Source of the DNA: an uncultured Flavobacteriaceae bacterium
Lineage (GTDB): Bacteria; Bacteroidota; Bacteroidia; Flavobacteriales; Flavobacteriaceae
DNA: 64,000 bases
NCBI GenBank assembly: GCA_947494715.1
Contig: CANLWG010000008.1
Span: 1 to 64,000, forward strand
Direction of reading: 5' to 3'
In this document: one piece after another, positions 30,553 to 40,337 of the stretch
How positions within the stretch are numbered: position 1 is the stretch's first letter
How the letters are laid out: every line of letters begins with the position of its first letter
The notes under the pieces: generated by a model
What the model was told of the DNA's origin: nothing
Database searches by the model: none
Seen by the model: only the letters and a program-made list of their open reading frames with translations
Made by a program: the position numbers and the translations under genes

Positions 30553-30574
30553 ACCCCTATTTTGGTTAGGGTAT
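30553..30574. promoter_or_regulatory. Putative operator ACCCC-N11-GGGTAT (site 1, GSII/GSIII intergenic)
   Basis: ACCCCTATTTTGGTTAGGGTAT; with the preceding AT it forms the 24-bp dyad ATACCC-N12-GGGTAT. Same spacing recurs twice upstream of glnK. Confidence 0.55.
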
Positions 30575-30653
30575 TTTGGAAAAAGTTTATTTTTTTGCGG
30601 ATATATTATTAAATCCTTAAATGATTATTTTAGTCAAAAATTACGAAGAAACC

Positions 30654-32840
30654 ATGACCAAAATGCGTTTTAATGCAATAGCCGAAAGTCTTAAAAGGGA
30701 AGGAATAATTATCGAAGAGAAGGGTCGCCGTTCCGAGCTGTTCGGTATTCAAGTATTCAATGACGAAAGAATGTTGCAATATCTGACCAAGGATGCACTG
30801 GAAAGTGTTCGAGGTGCCATATTTTCCGGCTCTAAAATTGATAGAAAAATTGCTGATCAAGTAGCCGAAGCCATGAAGGGTTGGGCTATTGCCAATGGTG
30901 CAACACACTATACACATTGGTTTCAGCCGTTGACCGGGTCCACGGCGGAGAAGCATGATGCTTTTTTTGACCTTCTACCCAATGGAAAAGCCTTGGAAAA
31001 ATTCGGTGGAGGTCAGTTGGTCCAACAAGAGCCGGATGCTTCCAGTTTTCCGAGCGGCGGAATACGGAACACCTTTGAGGCCAGAGGTTATACGGCCTGG
31101 GACCCAACATCGCCAGCATTTGTATATGGCACTACATTGTGTATTCCCACCATATTCGTTTCCTATACCGGGGAGGCTTTGGACAACAAGGCCCCTTTAC
31201 TAAGAGCATTGCACGCCGTGGATGAAGCTGCCACGGCGGTAGCAAAATATTTTGACAAAACCGTATCCAAGGTGAATGCAACCTTGGGTTGGGAACAGGA
31301 ATACTTTTTGATCGATAAGGCGTTGGCATACTCTCGTCCCGATATTATTCTAACAGGTCGTACCCTGGTAGGTCATTTGGCCGCTAAAGGACAACAACTG
31401 GACGACCATTATTTTGGAGTGATTCCGAATAGGGTATTGAGTTTTATGAGCGATTTGGAAAAAGAGTGCACCAAACTGGGTATTCCCGTTAAGACAAGGC
31501 ATAATGAGGTTGCGCCGAACCAATTTGAACTGGCCCCGGTATTTGAGGAAGCCAATTTGGCGGTGGACCATAACCTTTTGCTCATGGATGTGATGGAAAA
31601 AATAGCGGATACGCATAATTTTAAGGTTTTGTTCCACGAAAAACCTTTTGCAGGCATCAACGGTTCCGGCAAGCATAATAACTGGTCTCTGGCTACGGAT
31701 ACCGGAGTCAACTTGTTGAGTCCGGGTTCAACTCCCATGAAAAACCTTCAGTTTTTGACCTTTTTCGTAAATACGATAAAAGCCGTCAACAATTATGAGG
31801 AATTGTTGCGATCTTCCATAGCATCTGCGAGTAACGACCACAGATTAGGCGCAAACGAAGCGCCTCCCGCTATTCTTTCCATTTTCATTGGAAAACAGCT
31901 AAGCCAGGTATTGGATGAATTGGAAGGGGTTTCCCAAGGAAAATTATCCCCGGAGGAAAAGACGGAGCTTAAATTAAATGTTGTTGGAAAGATTCCGGAA
32001 ATCCTACTGGACAATACGGATAGGAATCGTACCTCGCCCTTTGCCTTTACGGGCAATAAATTTGAGATGAGGGGAGTAGGTTCAAAAACCAATTGTGCCA
32101 AACCCATGACAATTCTGAACACCATTGTTGCCAAACAGTTGAAGGCGTTCAAAAAAGAAGTGGACGCACTTATCGACAAGAAAAACCTTAAAAAGGACGA
32201 AGCTATTTTTAATGTTCTTCGAGAGTATATTAAGACCTCCAAGAGGATACGTTTTGACGGTGATGGATATAGCGAGGATTGGGAAAAAGAGGCCAAACGA
32301 AGAAAATTGAGCAATAACAAAACTACTCCTGAGGCCCTACAAATAATGACAGGCAAGGATAGCATTACTCTTTTTAAGGAAATGAAGGTAATGAGCGAGA
32401 TAGAGGTGAGGGCCCGCCAAGAGGTTGAATTGGAGGCCTACATTCTACATATTCAAATAGAGGGTCGGGTCCTCAATGAACTGATTTACAATCATATTAT
32501 ACCATCATCCATACAATATCAGAATAAACTCATTACCAATGTGAACGGTCTAAAGGAAATTTACGGGGCCGTGCACAAAAAACTATCCGAGGGACAACTT
32601 AATATTATTGAACAGATTGCCGAACATATTTCGGAAATCAAAAAAAATACGGACCATATGGTAGAGGCCAGAAAAAAAGCCAATACCCTTATAGACCTGA
32701 ACAAAAAAGCTACTGCTTATTGCGATAATATACGCCCCTATTTTGATAAAATCCGGTACCATTCCGATAAGTTGGAACGTTTGGTGGATGATGCAGAATG
32801 GCCTTTGACCAAGTATAGGGAACTTTTGTTTATCAAATAA
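30654..32840 (+). CDS. glnN: Glutamine synthetase, type III
   Basis: ORF 30621..32840; ATG at 30654 (MTKMRFNAIAESLKREG) or 30621; THWFQPLTGSTAEKHDAFF, GWEQEYFLID, KHNNWSLATDTG, RTSPFAFTGNKFEMR. Confidence 0.93.
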   Translation: MTKMRFNAIAESLKREGIIIEEKGRRSELFGIQVFNDERMLQYLTKDALESVRGAIFSGSKIDRKIADQVAEAMKGWAIANGATHYTHWFQPLTGSTAEKHDAFFDLLPNGKALEKFGGGQLVQQEPDASSFPSGGIRNTFEARGYTAWDPTSPAFVYGTTLCIPTIFVSYTGEALDNKAPLLRALHAVDEAATAVAKYFDKTVSKVNATLGWEQEYFLIDKALAYSRPDIILTGRTLVGHLAAKGQQLDDHYFGVIPNRVLSFMSDLEKECTKLGIPVKTRHNEVAPNQFELAPVFEEANLAVDHNLLLMDVMEKIADTHNFKVLFHEKPFAGINGSGKHNNWSLATDTGVNLLSPGSTPMKNLQFLTFFVNTIKAVNNYEELLRSSIASASNDHRLGANEAPPAILSIFIGKQLSQVLDELEGVSQGKLSPEEKTELKLNVVGKIPEILLDNTDRNRTSPFAFTGNKFEMRGVGSKTNCAKPMTILNTIVAKQLKAFKKEVDALIDKKNLKKDEAIFNVLREYIKTSKRIRFDGDGYSEDWEKEAKRRKLSNNKTTPEALQIMTGKDSITLFKEMKVMSEIEVRARQEVELEAYILHIQIEGRVLNELIYNHIIPSSIQYQNKLITNVNGLKEIYGAVHKKLSEGQLNIIEQIAEHISEIKKNTDHMVEARKKANTLIDLNKKATAYCDNIRPYFDKIRYHSDKLERLVDDAEWPLTKYRELLFIK

Positions 32841-33006
32841 ATCTCGCTCCAAAGCGAGGGCATACAACACCCATATAAAGACTTTTTCGCATAGTAGTTG
32901 GTTAGGGCCGAAGGTCCGATCAAAAAACCTTTGGATAGCTCAGATCTTTTATACCCCAAACTGTGTGTATTCCTCCAATTCCCCTATTTTTGACCAAACA
33001 ATAAAC

Positions 33007-34185
33007 ATGAGCTCCGCCAATAGTAAAAGATATGATCAACGCGGTGTTTCCGCCTCTAAGGAAGATGTGCACAGTGCCATAAAAAACTTGGATAAAGGTT
33101 TGTTTCCCAAGGCCTTCTGCAAAATTGTGCCCGATTACCTAACAAACGATGATAGGTATTGCTTGGTGATGCATGCAGATGGTGCCGGGACCAAATCATC
33201 CTTGGCCTATATGTACTGGAAAGAGACCGGGGACATTTCGGTCTGGAAAGGCATAGCCCAGGATGCATTGATAATGAACATAGATGATTTGGTGTGTGTG
33301 GGTGCCGTGGACCATATTATGCTTTCATCCACGATCGGAAGGAATAAAAATTTGATTCCCGGTGAAGTTCTCTCGGCAATCATCAATGGTACCGAGGAAT
33401 TGATTTCGGATTTAAGGGAATACGGTATCACTATTCATTCCACAGGGGGGGAAACTGCAGATGTTGGGGATTTGGTACGTACCATAATCGTGGATTCCAC
33501 AGTGACGGCAAGGATGGAACGGAATGCTGTCATCGATAATGCCAATATTAAAGCCGGTGATGTCATCGTTGGCCTCGCATCCTATGGGCAAGCCACCTAT
33601 GAAAAGGAATACAACGGGGGAATGGGAAGTAATGGATTGACTTCTGCCCGGCACGATGTTTTTGCCAAATACTTGACCGAAAAATACCCGGAAAGTTATG
33701 ATAAAGCCGTTCCGGAAGAACTCGTGTATTCTGGGAATATTAAACTGACCGATACCGTTAAGGACTCGCCATTGGACGCCGGTAAATTGGTGCTTTCACC
33801 TACCCGTACCTATGCACCCATAGTCAAAAAGATTTTGGAAAAATATACTTCGAAGGATATACACGGAATGGTACATTGTAGCGGAGGTGCCCAAACCAAA
33901 ATTCTTCATTTTATTGATGACCTCCACGTTGTCAAGGACAACCTTTTTCCGCTTCCACCATTGTTTAAATTGATACAGGAGCAATCCCGGACAGATTGGA
34001 AGGAAATGTATCAGGTTTTTAACTGTGGCCACCGCTTGGAACTCTATGTAAACGAGGTTGTGGCACAAGATTTGATAAATATCTCAGAAAGTTTCGGGGT
34101 GCAAGCCCAAATTGTGGGTAGGGTGGAAGAAAATACATCCAAAAAACTCACTATTGTAAGTGAGTTTGGCACCTTCGTATATTAA
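33007..34185 (+). CDS. purM: AIR synthase-related protein / phosphoribosylformylglycinamidine cyclo-ligase
   Basis: ORF 32965..34185; ATG at 33007 (MSSANSKRYDQRGVSASKEDVHSAI); HADGAGTKSSLAYMYWKETGD, TGGETADVGDLVRT. Confidence 0.85.
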   Translation: MSSANSKRYDQRGVSASKEDVHSAIKNLDKGLFPKAFCKIVPDYLTNDDRYCLVMHADGAGTKSSLAYMYWKETGDISVWKGIAQDALIMNIDDLVCVGAVDHIMLSSTIGRNKNLIPGEVLSAIINGTEELISDLREYGITIHSTGGETADVGDLVRTIIVDSTVTARMERNAVIDNANIKAGDVIVGLASYGQATYEKEYNGGMGSNGLTSARHDVFAKYLTEKYPESYDKAVPEELVYSGNIKLTDTVKDSPLDAGKLVLSPTRTYAPIVKKILEKYTSKDIHGMVHCSGGAQTKILHFIDDLHVVKDNLFPLPPLFKLIQEQSRTDWKEMYQVFNCGHRLELYVNEVVAQDLINISESFGVQAQIVGRVEENTSKKLTIVSEFGTFVY

Positions 34186-34234
34186 GGCATACGATTACCC
34201 CAAATGCTACGTTGTTTATAGTAAATACAATGCT

Positions 34235-34681
34235 ATGGAACGAAAGGAATTTTTAAGAAGTATAGGAGCCGGAGCGGCCTTTGCTGTTACATTTCCCTGC
34301 TTACATGGGTGCTCTAACAGTGATGATACGCCTGGCAATATATCCGAAGTACCGTCAGGAGTGGATTTTACTATTGATTTGACCTCTGAAGAGGGAGCCA
34401 AACTGATGAATAATGGAGATTTTATACTTAAAAATTTGGTCGTCGTGGTTAAAAATCTAGAAGGGGAATTTGTTGCCGCAAGTCAGGTATGTAGCCATGA
34501 GGCCTATGACCAGGTTCGTTTTGTGAATGTAGATGGGGAGGGTATCTTTTATTGTGATGTTCACGGTTCCCGCTTTGAACAAGATGGAACTCCCTTAAAT
34601 CAAGTAGACAGTAGCCCGGCCAAACCCCTAAAAATATTTAATACCGAGCTGAACGGCGACACACTTCGTGTTTTTGAATGA
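34235..34681 (+). CDS. Rieske [2Fe-2S] domain lipoprotein
   Basis: ATG at 34235; lipobox-like PCLHGCSNSDD; cluster ligand motifs CSH...CDVHGSRF. Confidence 0.88.
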   Translation: MERKEFLRSIGAGAAFAVTFPCLHGCSNSDDTPGNISEVPSGVDFTIDLTSEEGAKLMNNGDFILKNLVVVVKNLEGEFVAASQVCSHEAYDQVRFVNVDGEGIFYCDVHGSRFEQDGTPLNQVDSSPAKPLKIFNTELNGDTLRVFE

Positions 34682-34713
34682 TTTGAATCGATATTTTGCC
34701 CTAAAGGAATATC

Positions 34714-35148
34714 TTGAAAAAACTGACCTACATAATGGTATTTCTTTTGTCCGTTGCGGTCCATGCCCAGAGTTGGCACCAAAGCTATTCGGATGCCTTG
34801 GCCCGTGCCCAAAATGAGGATAAACCCATAATTTTGGTCTTTTCCGGATCTGACTGGTGTGCACCATGCATTAAATTGGACAGGACCATTTGGCAATCCC
34901 GAGATTTTAAAACTCATGCCCAGGATAACTATGTACTCTACAAGGCGGATTTTCCAAGAAAAAAGGCAAATCAATTACCGGAAAAAATAAAAACTGAAAA
35001 CCAAGGGTTGGCCGATACATTTAACCCCGAGGGACATTTTCCATTGGTCCTGGTTCTTGATAAGGACCAAAAGGTGTTGGGGAAAATAGGTTACCAAAAA
35101 ATATCCCCGGGAGAGTATATTTCATTTTTAAATACATTTTTAAGGTGA
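34714..35148 (+). CDS. Thioredoxin-family exported protein
   Basis: 144 aa, signal peptide, FSGSDWCAPCIKLDRTIW. Confidence 0.9.
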   Translation: MKKLTYIMVFLLSVAVHAQSWHQSYSDALARAQNEDKPIILVFSGSDWCAPCIKLDRTIWQSRDFKTHAQDNYVLYKADFPRKKANQLPEKIKTENQGLADTFNPEGHFPLVLVLDKDQKVLGKIGYQKISPGEYISFLNTFLR

Positions 35149-36140
35149 GACTACTAATCACCTTGCTCTTTGGTCTATCGACCATAATAGGTCATGGACA
35201 AGAGCGTAAGTACGTTACGGTCAAAAAGACCATGGGCCTAATGGGTAGTCGTTTTGATATCACTGTGGTGGCTGCAACCGAAGAACTGGGATACATCAAT
35301 ATTGAAGAGGCCGCTGCAGAAATTACCCGAATCGAAAAAATGATTTCATCGTGGAATCCGGAATCAGAAACTTCATTGATCAATAAAAATGCCGGAATAA
35401 AACCGGTAAAGGTAAGTTTAGAGCTTTTTAAACTTATTGAAAGAGCTAAACAAATCTCGGAAATTACTGACGGCGCCTTTGATATTTCATATGCTTCAAT
35501 GGACTTAATTTGGAAATTTGATGGAAGCATGAAATATCTTCCAACAGAAAAGGAAATCAAAAAATCCATTGCCAAGGTCGGATATAAAAAGATTATTTTG
35601 AACTCCGACGAACAGACGGTTTTCCTACGGCAAAGAGGGATGAAAATTTCATTTGGGGCCATAGGAAAAGGCTACGCCGCGGACAAGGCCAAAGAGTTGT
35701 TGGTTTCCAAACAGGTTATAGCAGGTATTATCAATGCCGCAGGAGACCTTACCACTTGGGGCACCAAAGCAAGTGGCGAAAAGTGGTTGATCGGTATTGC
35801 CAACCCCTTGAGCAAAGACAAGATTTTTTCATGGTTGCCTATTGTAGAATCTTCGGTAGCTACCTCGGGTAACTATGAAAAGTACGTACTGTTCAAAGGG
35901 AAAAAATATACACATATCATAGACCCTAGAACCGGATGGCCTTCTTCCGGGGTCAACAGCGTTTCCATTTTTTCTAAAAGTGCCGAACTCTGTGATGCCT
36001 TGGCAACAGCCATTTTTATTATGGGCAAGGATGCTGGACTTGCACTTATCAATCAACTGGGAGGTACCGAGGTGATTCTCGTGGATGACAATAACAAAAT
36101 CTATAAAAGCAATGGGATTATGTTTGAGAATAATCCCTAA
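35145..36140 (+). CDS. apbE: FAD:protein FMN transferase (ApbE family)
   Basis: 331 aa, MGSRFDITVVA, ISFGAIGKGYAADKAKELL, AAGDLTTWG, THIIDPRTGWPSSGVNSVSIF. Confidence 0.93.
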   Translation: MRLLITLLFGLSTIIGHGQERKYVTVKKTMGLMGSRFDITVVAATEELGYINIEEAAAEITRIEKMISSWNPESETSLINKNAGIKPVKVSLELFKLIERAKQISEITDGAFDISYASMDLIWKFDGSMKYLPTEKEIKKSIAKVGYKKIILNSDEQTVFLRQRGMKISFGAIGKGYAADKAKELLVSKQVIAGIINAAGDLTTWGTKASGEKWLIGIANPLSKDKIFSWLPIVESSVATSGNYEKYVLFKGKKYTHIIDPRTGWPSSGVNSVSIFSKSAELCDALATAIFIMGKDAGLALINQLGGTEVILVDDNNKIYKSNGIMFENNP

Positions 36141-36149
36141 CTTTAAAAT

Positions 36150-36359
36150 ATGAAGAAAGTATTGTTCATTTCAATGTTTGTCCTTTTTCTGACCTCGTGC
36201 GTGGCCGTAAAAGAATATGATAAGGTATACATTAATGATGAGGAAATGGTGTTATCTGCCAAAGGAAGCGAACGTTTTGAGACTAATTTTCAAATTTATC
36301 GAGAAGGCGCTTCCGGGGCCAATGGTGGTAAGACTGGAGGAGGTTGCGGATGTAACTGA
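36150..36359 (+). CDS. DUF4266-type small lipoprotein
   Basis: 69 aa; lipobox LTSC, AVKEYDKVYINDEEMVL, C-term EGASGANGGKTGGGCGCN. Confidence 0.85.
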   Translation: MKKVLFISMFVLFLTSCVAVKEYDKVYINDEEMVLSAKGSERFETNFQIYREGASGANGGKTGGGCGCN

Positions 36360-36477
36360 TTTAGACAGCGGGGAATGGGATCAATGTTCTGAAACCGATG
36401 GATGGATTACACTTAAACATTAAAACTCAAAAAATACATAGTAACAATAACATTTAGAAACCCCTTAACTTTTTTCA

Positions 36478-37758
36478 TTGAAAGGAATTTTCTTTTTTGC
36501 TTTTACTCTAATTACCACCTTGGGTTTCTCCCAGAATGAGTCTACCACTTATAAAAAAAGGGTCCTGGAGACCACGGAGATTGATCTGCTGTTCAGTTAC
36601 TATGGGCAGGATGGCAACAATGCGGCGGTAACAGGTGGGGAAGGTACCGAAGAGCTTACCGATGCCACCTCCAGTATTGTGGTTCAAATTCCAATGAATG
36701 AAGATGATGTGCTCACCGTGGACGTTGGAATTTCTGCATATACTTCAGCATCGTCCAGTAATGTAAATCCGTTGGATGGAAACCCTAATAGGCAAATAAG
36801 CCCGTTTAGTGCATCTTCTGGAGCGTCCCGCAAAGATCAATTGGTACATTTTAACCCCTTGTACCGTCACAGTTCGGATGACCGGAATTCCATCTGGACG
36901 GGAAATGCCTATGTGTCGTTCGAGTATGACTATTTTTCCATTGGTTTTGGAGGCGGATACACCCGTTTGTTCAATCAAAAAAATACAGAATTATCAATTA
37001 GTGGACAACTCTATTTTGATAGCTGGAATCCACAATACCCTATAGAACTAAGGGAAGGTTTTTTTGACGACCGTATTACGGGCAATGGAACATATGCCCC
37101 TTCCTTTACCGTCTTTGATCAAGAAAACCGAAATTCATATGCCCTGTCCTTAGGACTTTCCCAGATTTTGGGAAAAAGATTACAGGCTTCGCTCTTTACC
37201 GACCTAGTATTACAAAGGGGGCTGTTAAGTACACCTTTCCAGCGGGTCTATTTTGAGGATGCCAATGATTTTTTTATTGATGATTTCCAGTTGGCGGATG
37301 ATGTGGAACGTTTGCCGGAAAGCCGATTTAAACTGCCTATTGGTGCCCGCTTGAATTATTTTTTGAGCGATGTTTTTGTACTTCGGAGTTATTACAGATT
37401 CTATACGGATGATTGGGGTATTACCGCACATACGGCAAGTTTGGAGGTTCCTATAAAACTCAATGATAGCTTTACTTTGTATCCGGCCTACCGATACTAT
37501 ACCCAAACCGCAGCGGACTATTTTTATGCTAAGGAAGCCGCGCTTTCTACGTTTGATTTTTATACTTCGGATTATGATCTCTCCAAATACAATGCACATC
37601 AGTATGGTATGGGTATTCGTTACAAGGATATTTTTACCCGGGCCAAACTGTTCACTTTTGGTTTAAAGTCGGTAGACCTTCGTTTTAATGCCTATGATCG
37701 AAGTGATGGACTTAACGCCTATATTGTGACATTGGGAACAACTTTTGTAGGGAATTGA
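36478..37758 (+). CDS. DUF3570-type outer-membrane protein
   Basis: 426 aa (TTG start), signal peptide; YKKRVLETTEIDLLFSYYGQDGNNAAVTGGEGTEELTDATSSIVVQIPMNEDDVLTVDVGISAYTSASSSNVNP, beta-barrel-like. Confidence 0.85.
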   Translation: MKGIFFFAFTLITTLGFSQNESTTYKKRVLETTEIDLLFSYYGQDGNNAAVTGGEGTEELTDATSSIVVQIPMNEDDVLTVDVGISAYTSASSSNVNPLDGNPNRQISPFSASSGASRKDQLVHFNPLYRHSSDDRNSIWTGNAYVSFEYDYFSIGFGGGYTRLFNQKNTELSISGQLYFDSWNPQYPIELREGFFDDRITGNGTYAPSFTVFDQENRNSYALSLGLSQILGKRLQASLFTDLVLQRGLLSTPFQRVYFEDANDFFIDDFQLADDVERLPESRFKLPIGARLNYFLSDVFVLRSYYRFYTDDWGITAHTASLEVPIKLNDSFTLYPAYRYYTQTAADYFYAKEAALSTFDFYTSDYDLSKYNAHQYGMGIRYKDIFTRAKLFTFGLKSVDLRFNAYDRSDGLNAYIVTLGTTFVGN

Positions 37759-37915
37759 TTTTTCGTGAATTATTGAACCTAGAGGTTTTGCTCAAAAATA
37801 ATATTTTCTCATTCCTATTCCATTTGTATGTTGTAAACACCTATTTCGTAACAATGGAGCGACCTATGTTCTTGTCTCTTTTTATCGTAAATTCGCAATC
37901 TTACGAGAACGGACT

Positions 37916-38992
37916 ATGATAGACAAGTTGAACATTGTAAAACAGCGTTTTGATGAGGTTTCGGACCTTATCATCCAGCCTGATGTTATTACGGATCAAA
38001 AGCGCTATGTACAATTAACCAAAGAGTATAGCGATCTCAAGGATCTTATGGCCAAACGGGACCAATATATAGAGCTTACCGATAATATTAAGGAAGCGGA
38101 AGAAATCATTTCGGACGGGAGTGATGCGGAGATGTTGGAAATGGCCAAAATGCAATTGGAGGAGGCCAAAGAAGCCCTGCCTCAACTGGAAGAGGAGATA
38201 AAATTGATGCTGATACCCAAGGATCCAGAAGATGCCAAGGATGTGGTAGTAGAGATCCGTGCAGGAACCGGTGGGGACGAGGCGAGTATTTTTGCAGGCG
38301 ACCTTTTTCGAATGTACACCAAATATTGCGAATCCAAAGGGTGGAAAACCAATGTCATCGATTTGAGCGAGGGCACCAGTGGGGGCTATAAGGAAATTCA
38401 GTTTGAAGTGAACGGGGAAGACGTTTATGGTACGTTAAAGTTTGAGGCCGGTGTTCACCGCGTTCAGCGCGTACCCCAAACCGAGACCCAGGGAAGGGTT
38501 CATACAAGTGCGGCAACAGTAATGGTACTTCCCGAAGCCGAGGATTTTGATGTACAAATAGACCCCAAGGATGTTCGGATAGACTTTTTTTGTTCCTCGG
38601 GGCCAGGCGGGCAATCTGTGAATACAACATATTCTGCCGTTCGCTTAACGCACATTCCCACTGGCTTAGTGGCACAGTGCCAAGACCAGAAATCACAGCA
38701 TAAGAACAAGGAAAAGGCATTTAAGGTATTGCGTTCTCGCTTATATGATTTGGAACTGGCGAAGAAGCAAGAAGAAGATGCGGCCAAACGGAATTCCCAA
38801 GTAAGCAGTGGGGACCGCTCTGCCAAAATTAGGACATACAACTATCCGCAAGGCAGGGTTACCGATCATCGCATTGGACTTACTCTATACGATCTACAAA
38901 ATATCATTGATGGGGATGTTCAAAAAATTATAGACGAGTTGAGTTTGGTTGAGAATACGGAGAAGTTAAGGGAAGCTTCAGAGATTTTTTAA
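37916..38992 (+). CDS. prfA: Peptide chain release factor 1
   Basis: 358 aa; [31 protein letters not shown] (GGQ), [22 protein letters not shown]. Confidence 0.96.
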   Translation: MIDKLNIVKQRFDEVSDLIIQPDVITDQKRYVQLTKEYSDLKDLMAKRDQYIELTDNIKEAEEIISDGSDAEMLEMAKMQLEEAKEALPQLEEEIKLMLIPKDPEDAKDVVVEIRAGTGGDEASIFAGDLFRMYTKYCESKGWKTNVIDLSEGTSGGYKEIQFEVNGEDVYGTLKFEAGVHRVQRVPQTETQGRVHTSAATVMVLPEAEDFDVQIDPKDVRIDFFCSSGPGGQSVNTTYSAVRLTHIPTGLVAQCQDQKSQHKNKEKAFKVLRSRLYDLELAKKQEEDAAKRNSQVSSGDRSAKIRTYNYPQGRVTDHRIGLTLYDLQNIIDGDVQKIIDELSLVENTEKLREASEIF

Positions 38993-39089
38993 ACAAATTT
39001 TTGTCACCTTGAAGGCAGTCGAAGGCATTTACATAATTACATAAGTATTAAAGAAAACCTCTCGATTGCACTCGAGGGAAACATAGGTT

Positions 39090-39911
39090 ATGACCACTCA
39101 GCAGCTCATTGAACAAATACACTTAAAAAAATCCTTTCTCTGCATTGGTCTGGATACCGATCTGGAGAAGATTCCACAACATCTTTTAAAAGAGGAAGAC
39201 CCGATTTTCACATTTAACAAATCTATCATAGATGCTACTCACCATTTATGCGTGGCCTATAAACCCAACATAGCTTTCTATGAGGCCTATGGTTTAATGG
39301 GTTGGCAAGCACTAGAGAAGACCATTGCCTACCTAAACAAAAAATATCCGGATGTTTTCACTATTGCGGATGCCAAACGGGGAGATATTGGCAACACCTC
39401 TACGCGCTATGCAAAAGCTTTTTTTGAGGATTTGAATTTTGACTCCATAACAGTTGCCCCATATATGGGAAAGGATTCCGTTGAGCCTTTTTTGACTTTT
39501 ACCGATAAGCATACTATACTATTGGCTTTGACCTCTAATGAAGGGGCCTATGATTTTCAAACCAAATTAGTGGATGGCAAAGAACTGTACAAAACTATTT
39601 TGGAGACTTCAAAAGGATACTCAAATTCAAAGAATTTGATGTATGTTGTTGGAGCTACAAAAGCTTCCTACTTACTGGACGTTCGCGAGATAGTTCCCGA
39701 TAACTTTCTTTTGGTTCCTGGAGTGGGCGCCCAAGGTGGAAGTTTAAGTGAGGTTTGTAAGTATGGTATGAACAAAAATGTTGGGCTATTGGTAAATTCT
39801 TCCCGTGGTATTATTTATTCTTCCACAAAAGAAGATTATGCCCAAGTAGCAGCCGAAAAAGCAAAAGAACTACAACGCCAAATGGAAAAAGAATTGGAAA
39901 GGTTCAAATGA
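39090..39911 (+). CDS. pyrF: Orotidine 5'-phosphate decarboxylase
   Basis: 273 aa; [46 protein letters not shown]. Confidence 0.95.
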   Translation: MTTQQLIEQIHLKKSFLCIGLDTDLEKIPQHLLKEEDPIFTFNKSIIDATHHLCVAYKPNIAFYEAYGLMGWQALEKTIAYLNKKYPDVFTIADAKRGDIGNTSTRYAKAFFEDLNFDSITVAPYMGKDSVEPFLTFTDKHTILLALTSNEGAYDFQTKLVDGKELYKTILETSKGYSNSKNLMYVVGATKASYLLDVREIVPDNFLLVPGVGAQGGSLSEVCKYGMNKNVGLLVNSSRGIIYSSTKEDYAQVAAEKAKELQRQMEKELERFK

Positions 39912-39913
39912 TG

Positions 39914-40108
39914 CTATTGCATCAAATTTTCCAAAGTCCTTTTAATTTTTAATGCCTTTTGTTCAAAAAACTCGCTCAATCTCGTATCGGCATACTCCCT
40001 TGAAGCTTTGTCCATAAAATTTTGATACTGATATTCTAAAAGGGTAATAGCCTGTCTTCCTGAAGTCAGAGGGGTAACCGTTCCTACTCTACAATACTGC
40101 TTTTCCAT
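39914..40108 (-). CDS. Small hypothetical protein
   Basis: 64 aa, MEKQYCRVGTVTPLTSGRQAITLLEYQYQNFMDKASREYADTRLSEFFEQKALKIKRTLENLMQ; fills the gap convergent to pyrF. Confidence 0.55.
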   Translation of the reverse strand: MEKQYCRVGTVTPLTSGRQAITLLEYQYQNFMDKASREYADTRLSEFFEQKALKIKRTLENLMQ

Positions 40109-40337
40109 AATCGATTTTTGTTCTTACAAATATACGGCTGTATGTAGGTTTTGGATGTTCTGTTATTGGTTCATACAACTAAAATGCGGGCAATTTGGCT
40201 AATTTTTAACTATTTCATCAAAAAGTGTCCAAGGAATCAAGGTTTTGTTCATAAAAAATACTTTTGAGATGAGAATACAATAAAAAGATTTAATACATTG
40301 CAATTTGCTCTAAAACAGGGGCTTTTTAGAGAACACT

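Noticed and set aside
31793-32365. 190-aa minus-strand ORF inside GSIII
   Set aside because: Antisense to a clearly conserved gene; Ser/Leu-rich shadow-frame composition.
32843-32858. CTCGCT-CCAA-AGCGAG hairpin after GSIII as terminator
   Set aside because: Stem is short and no T-tract follows; not strong enough to call.
34160-34234. Upstream extension of the Rieske ORF
   Set aside because: Overlaps the purM 3' end; ATG at 34235 with lipoprotein signal is the better start.
38355-38841. Minus-strand ORFs inside prfA
   Set aside because: Antisense to a highly conserved housekeeping gene.
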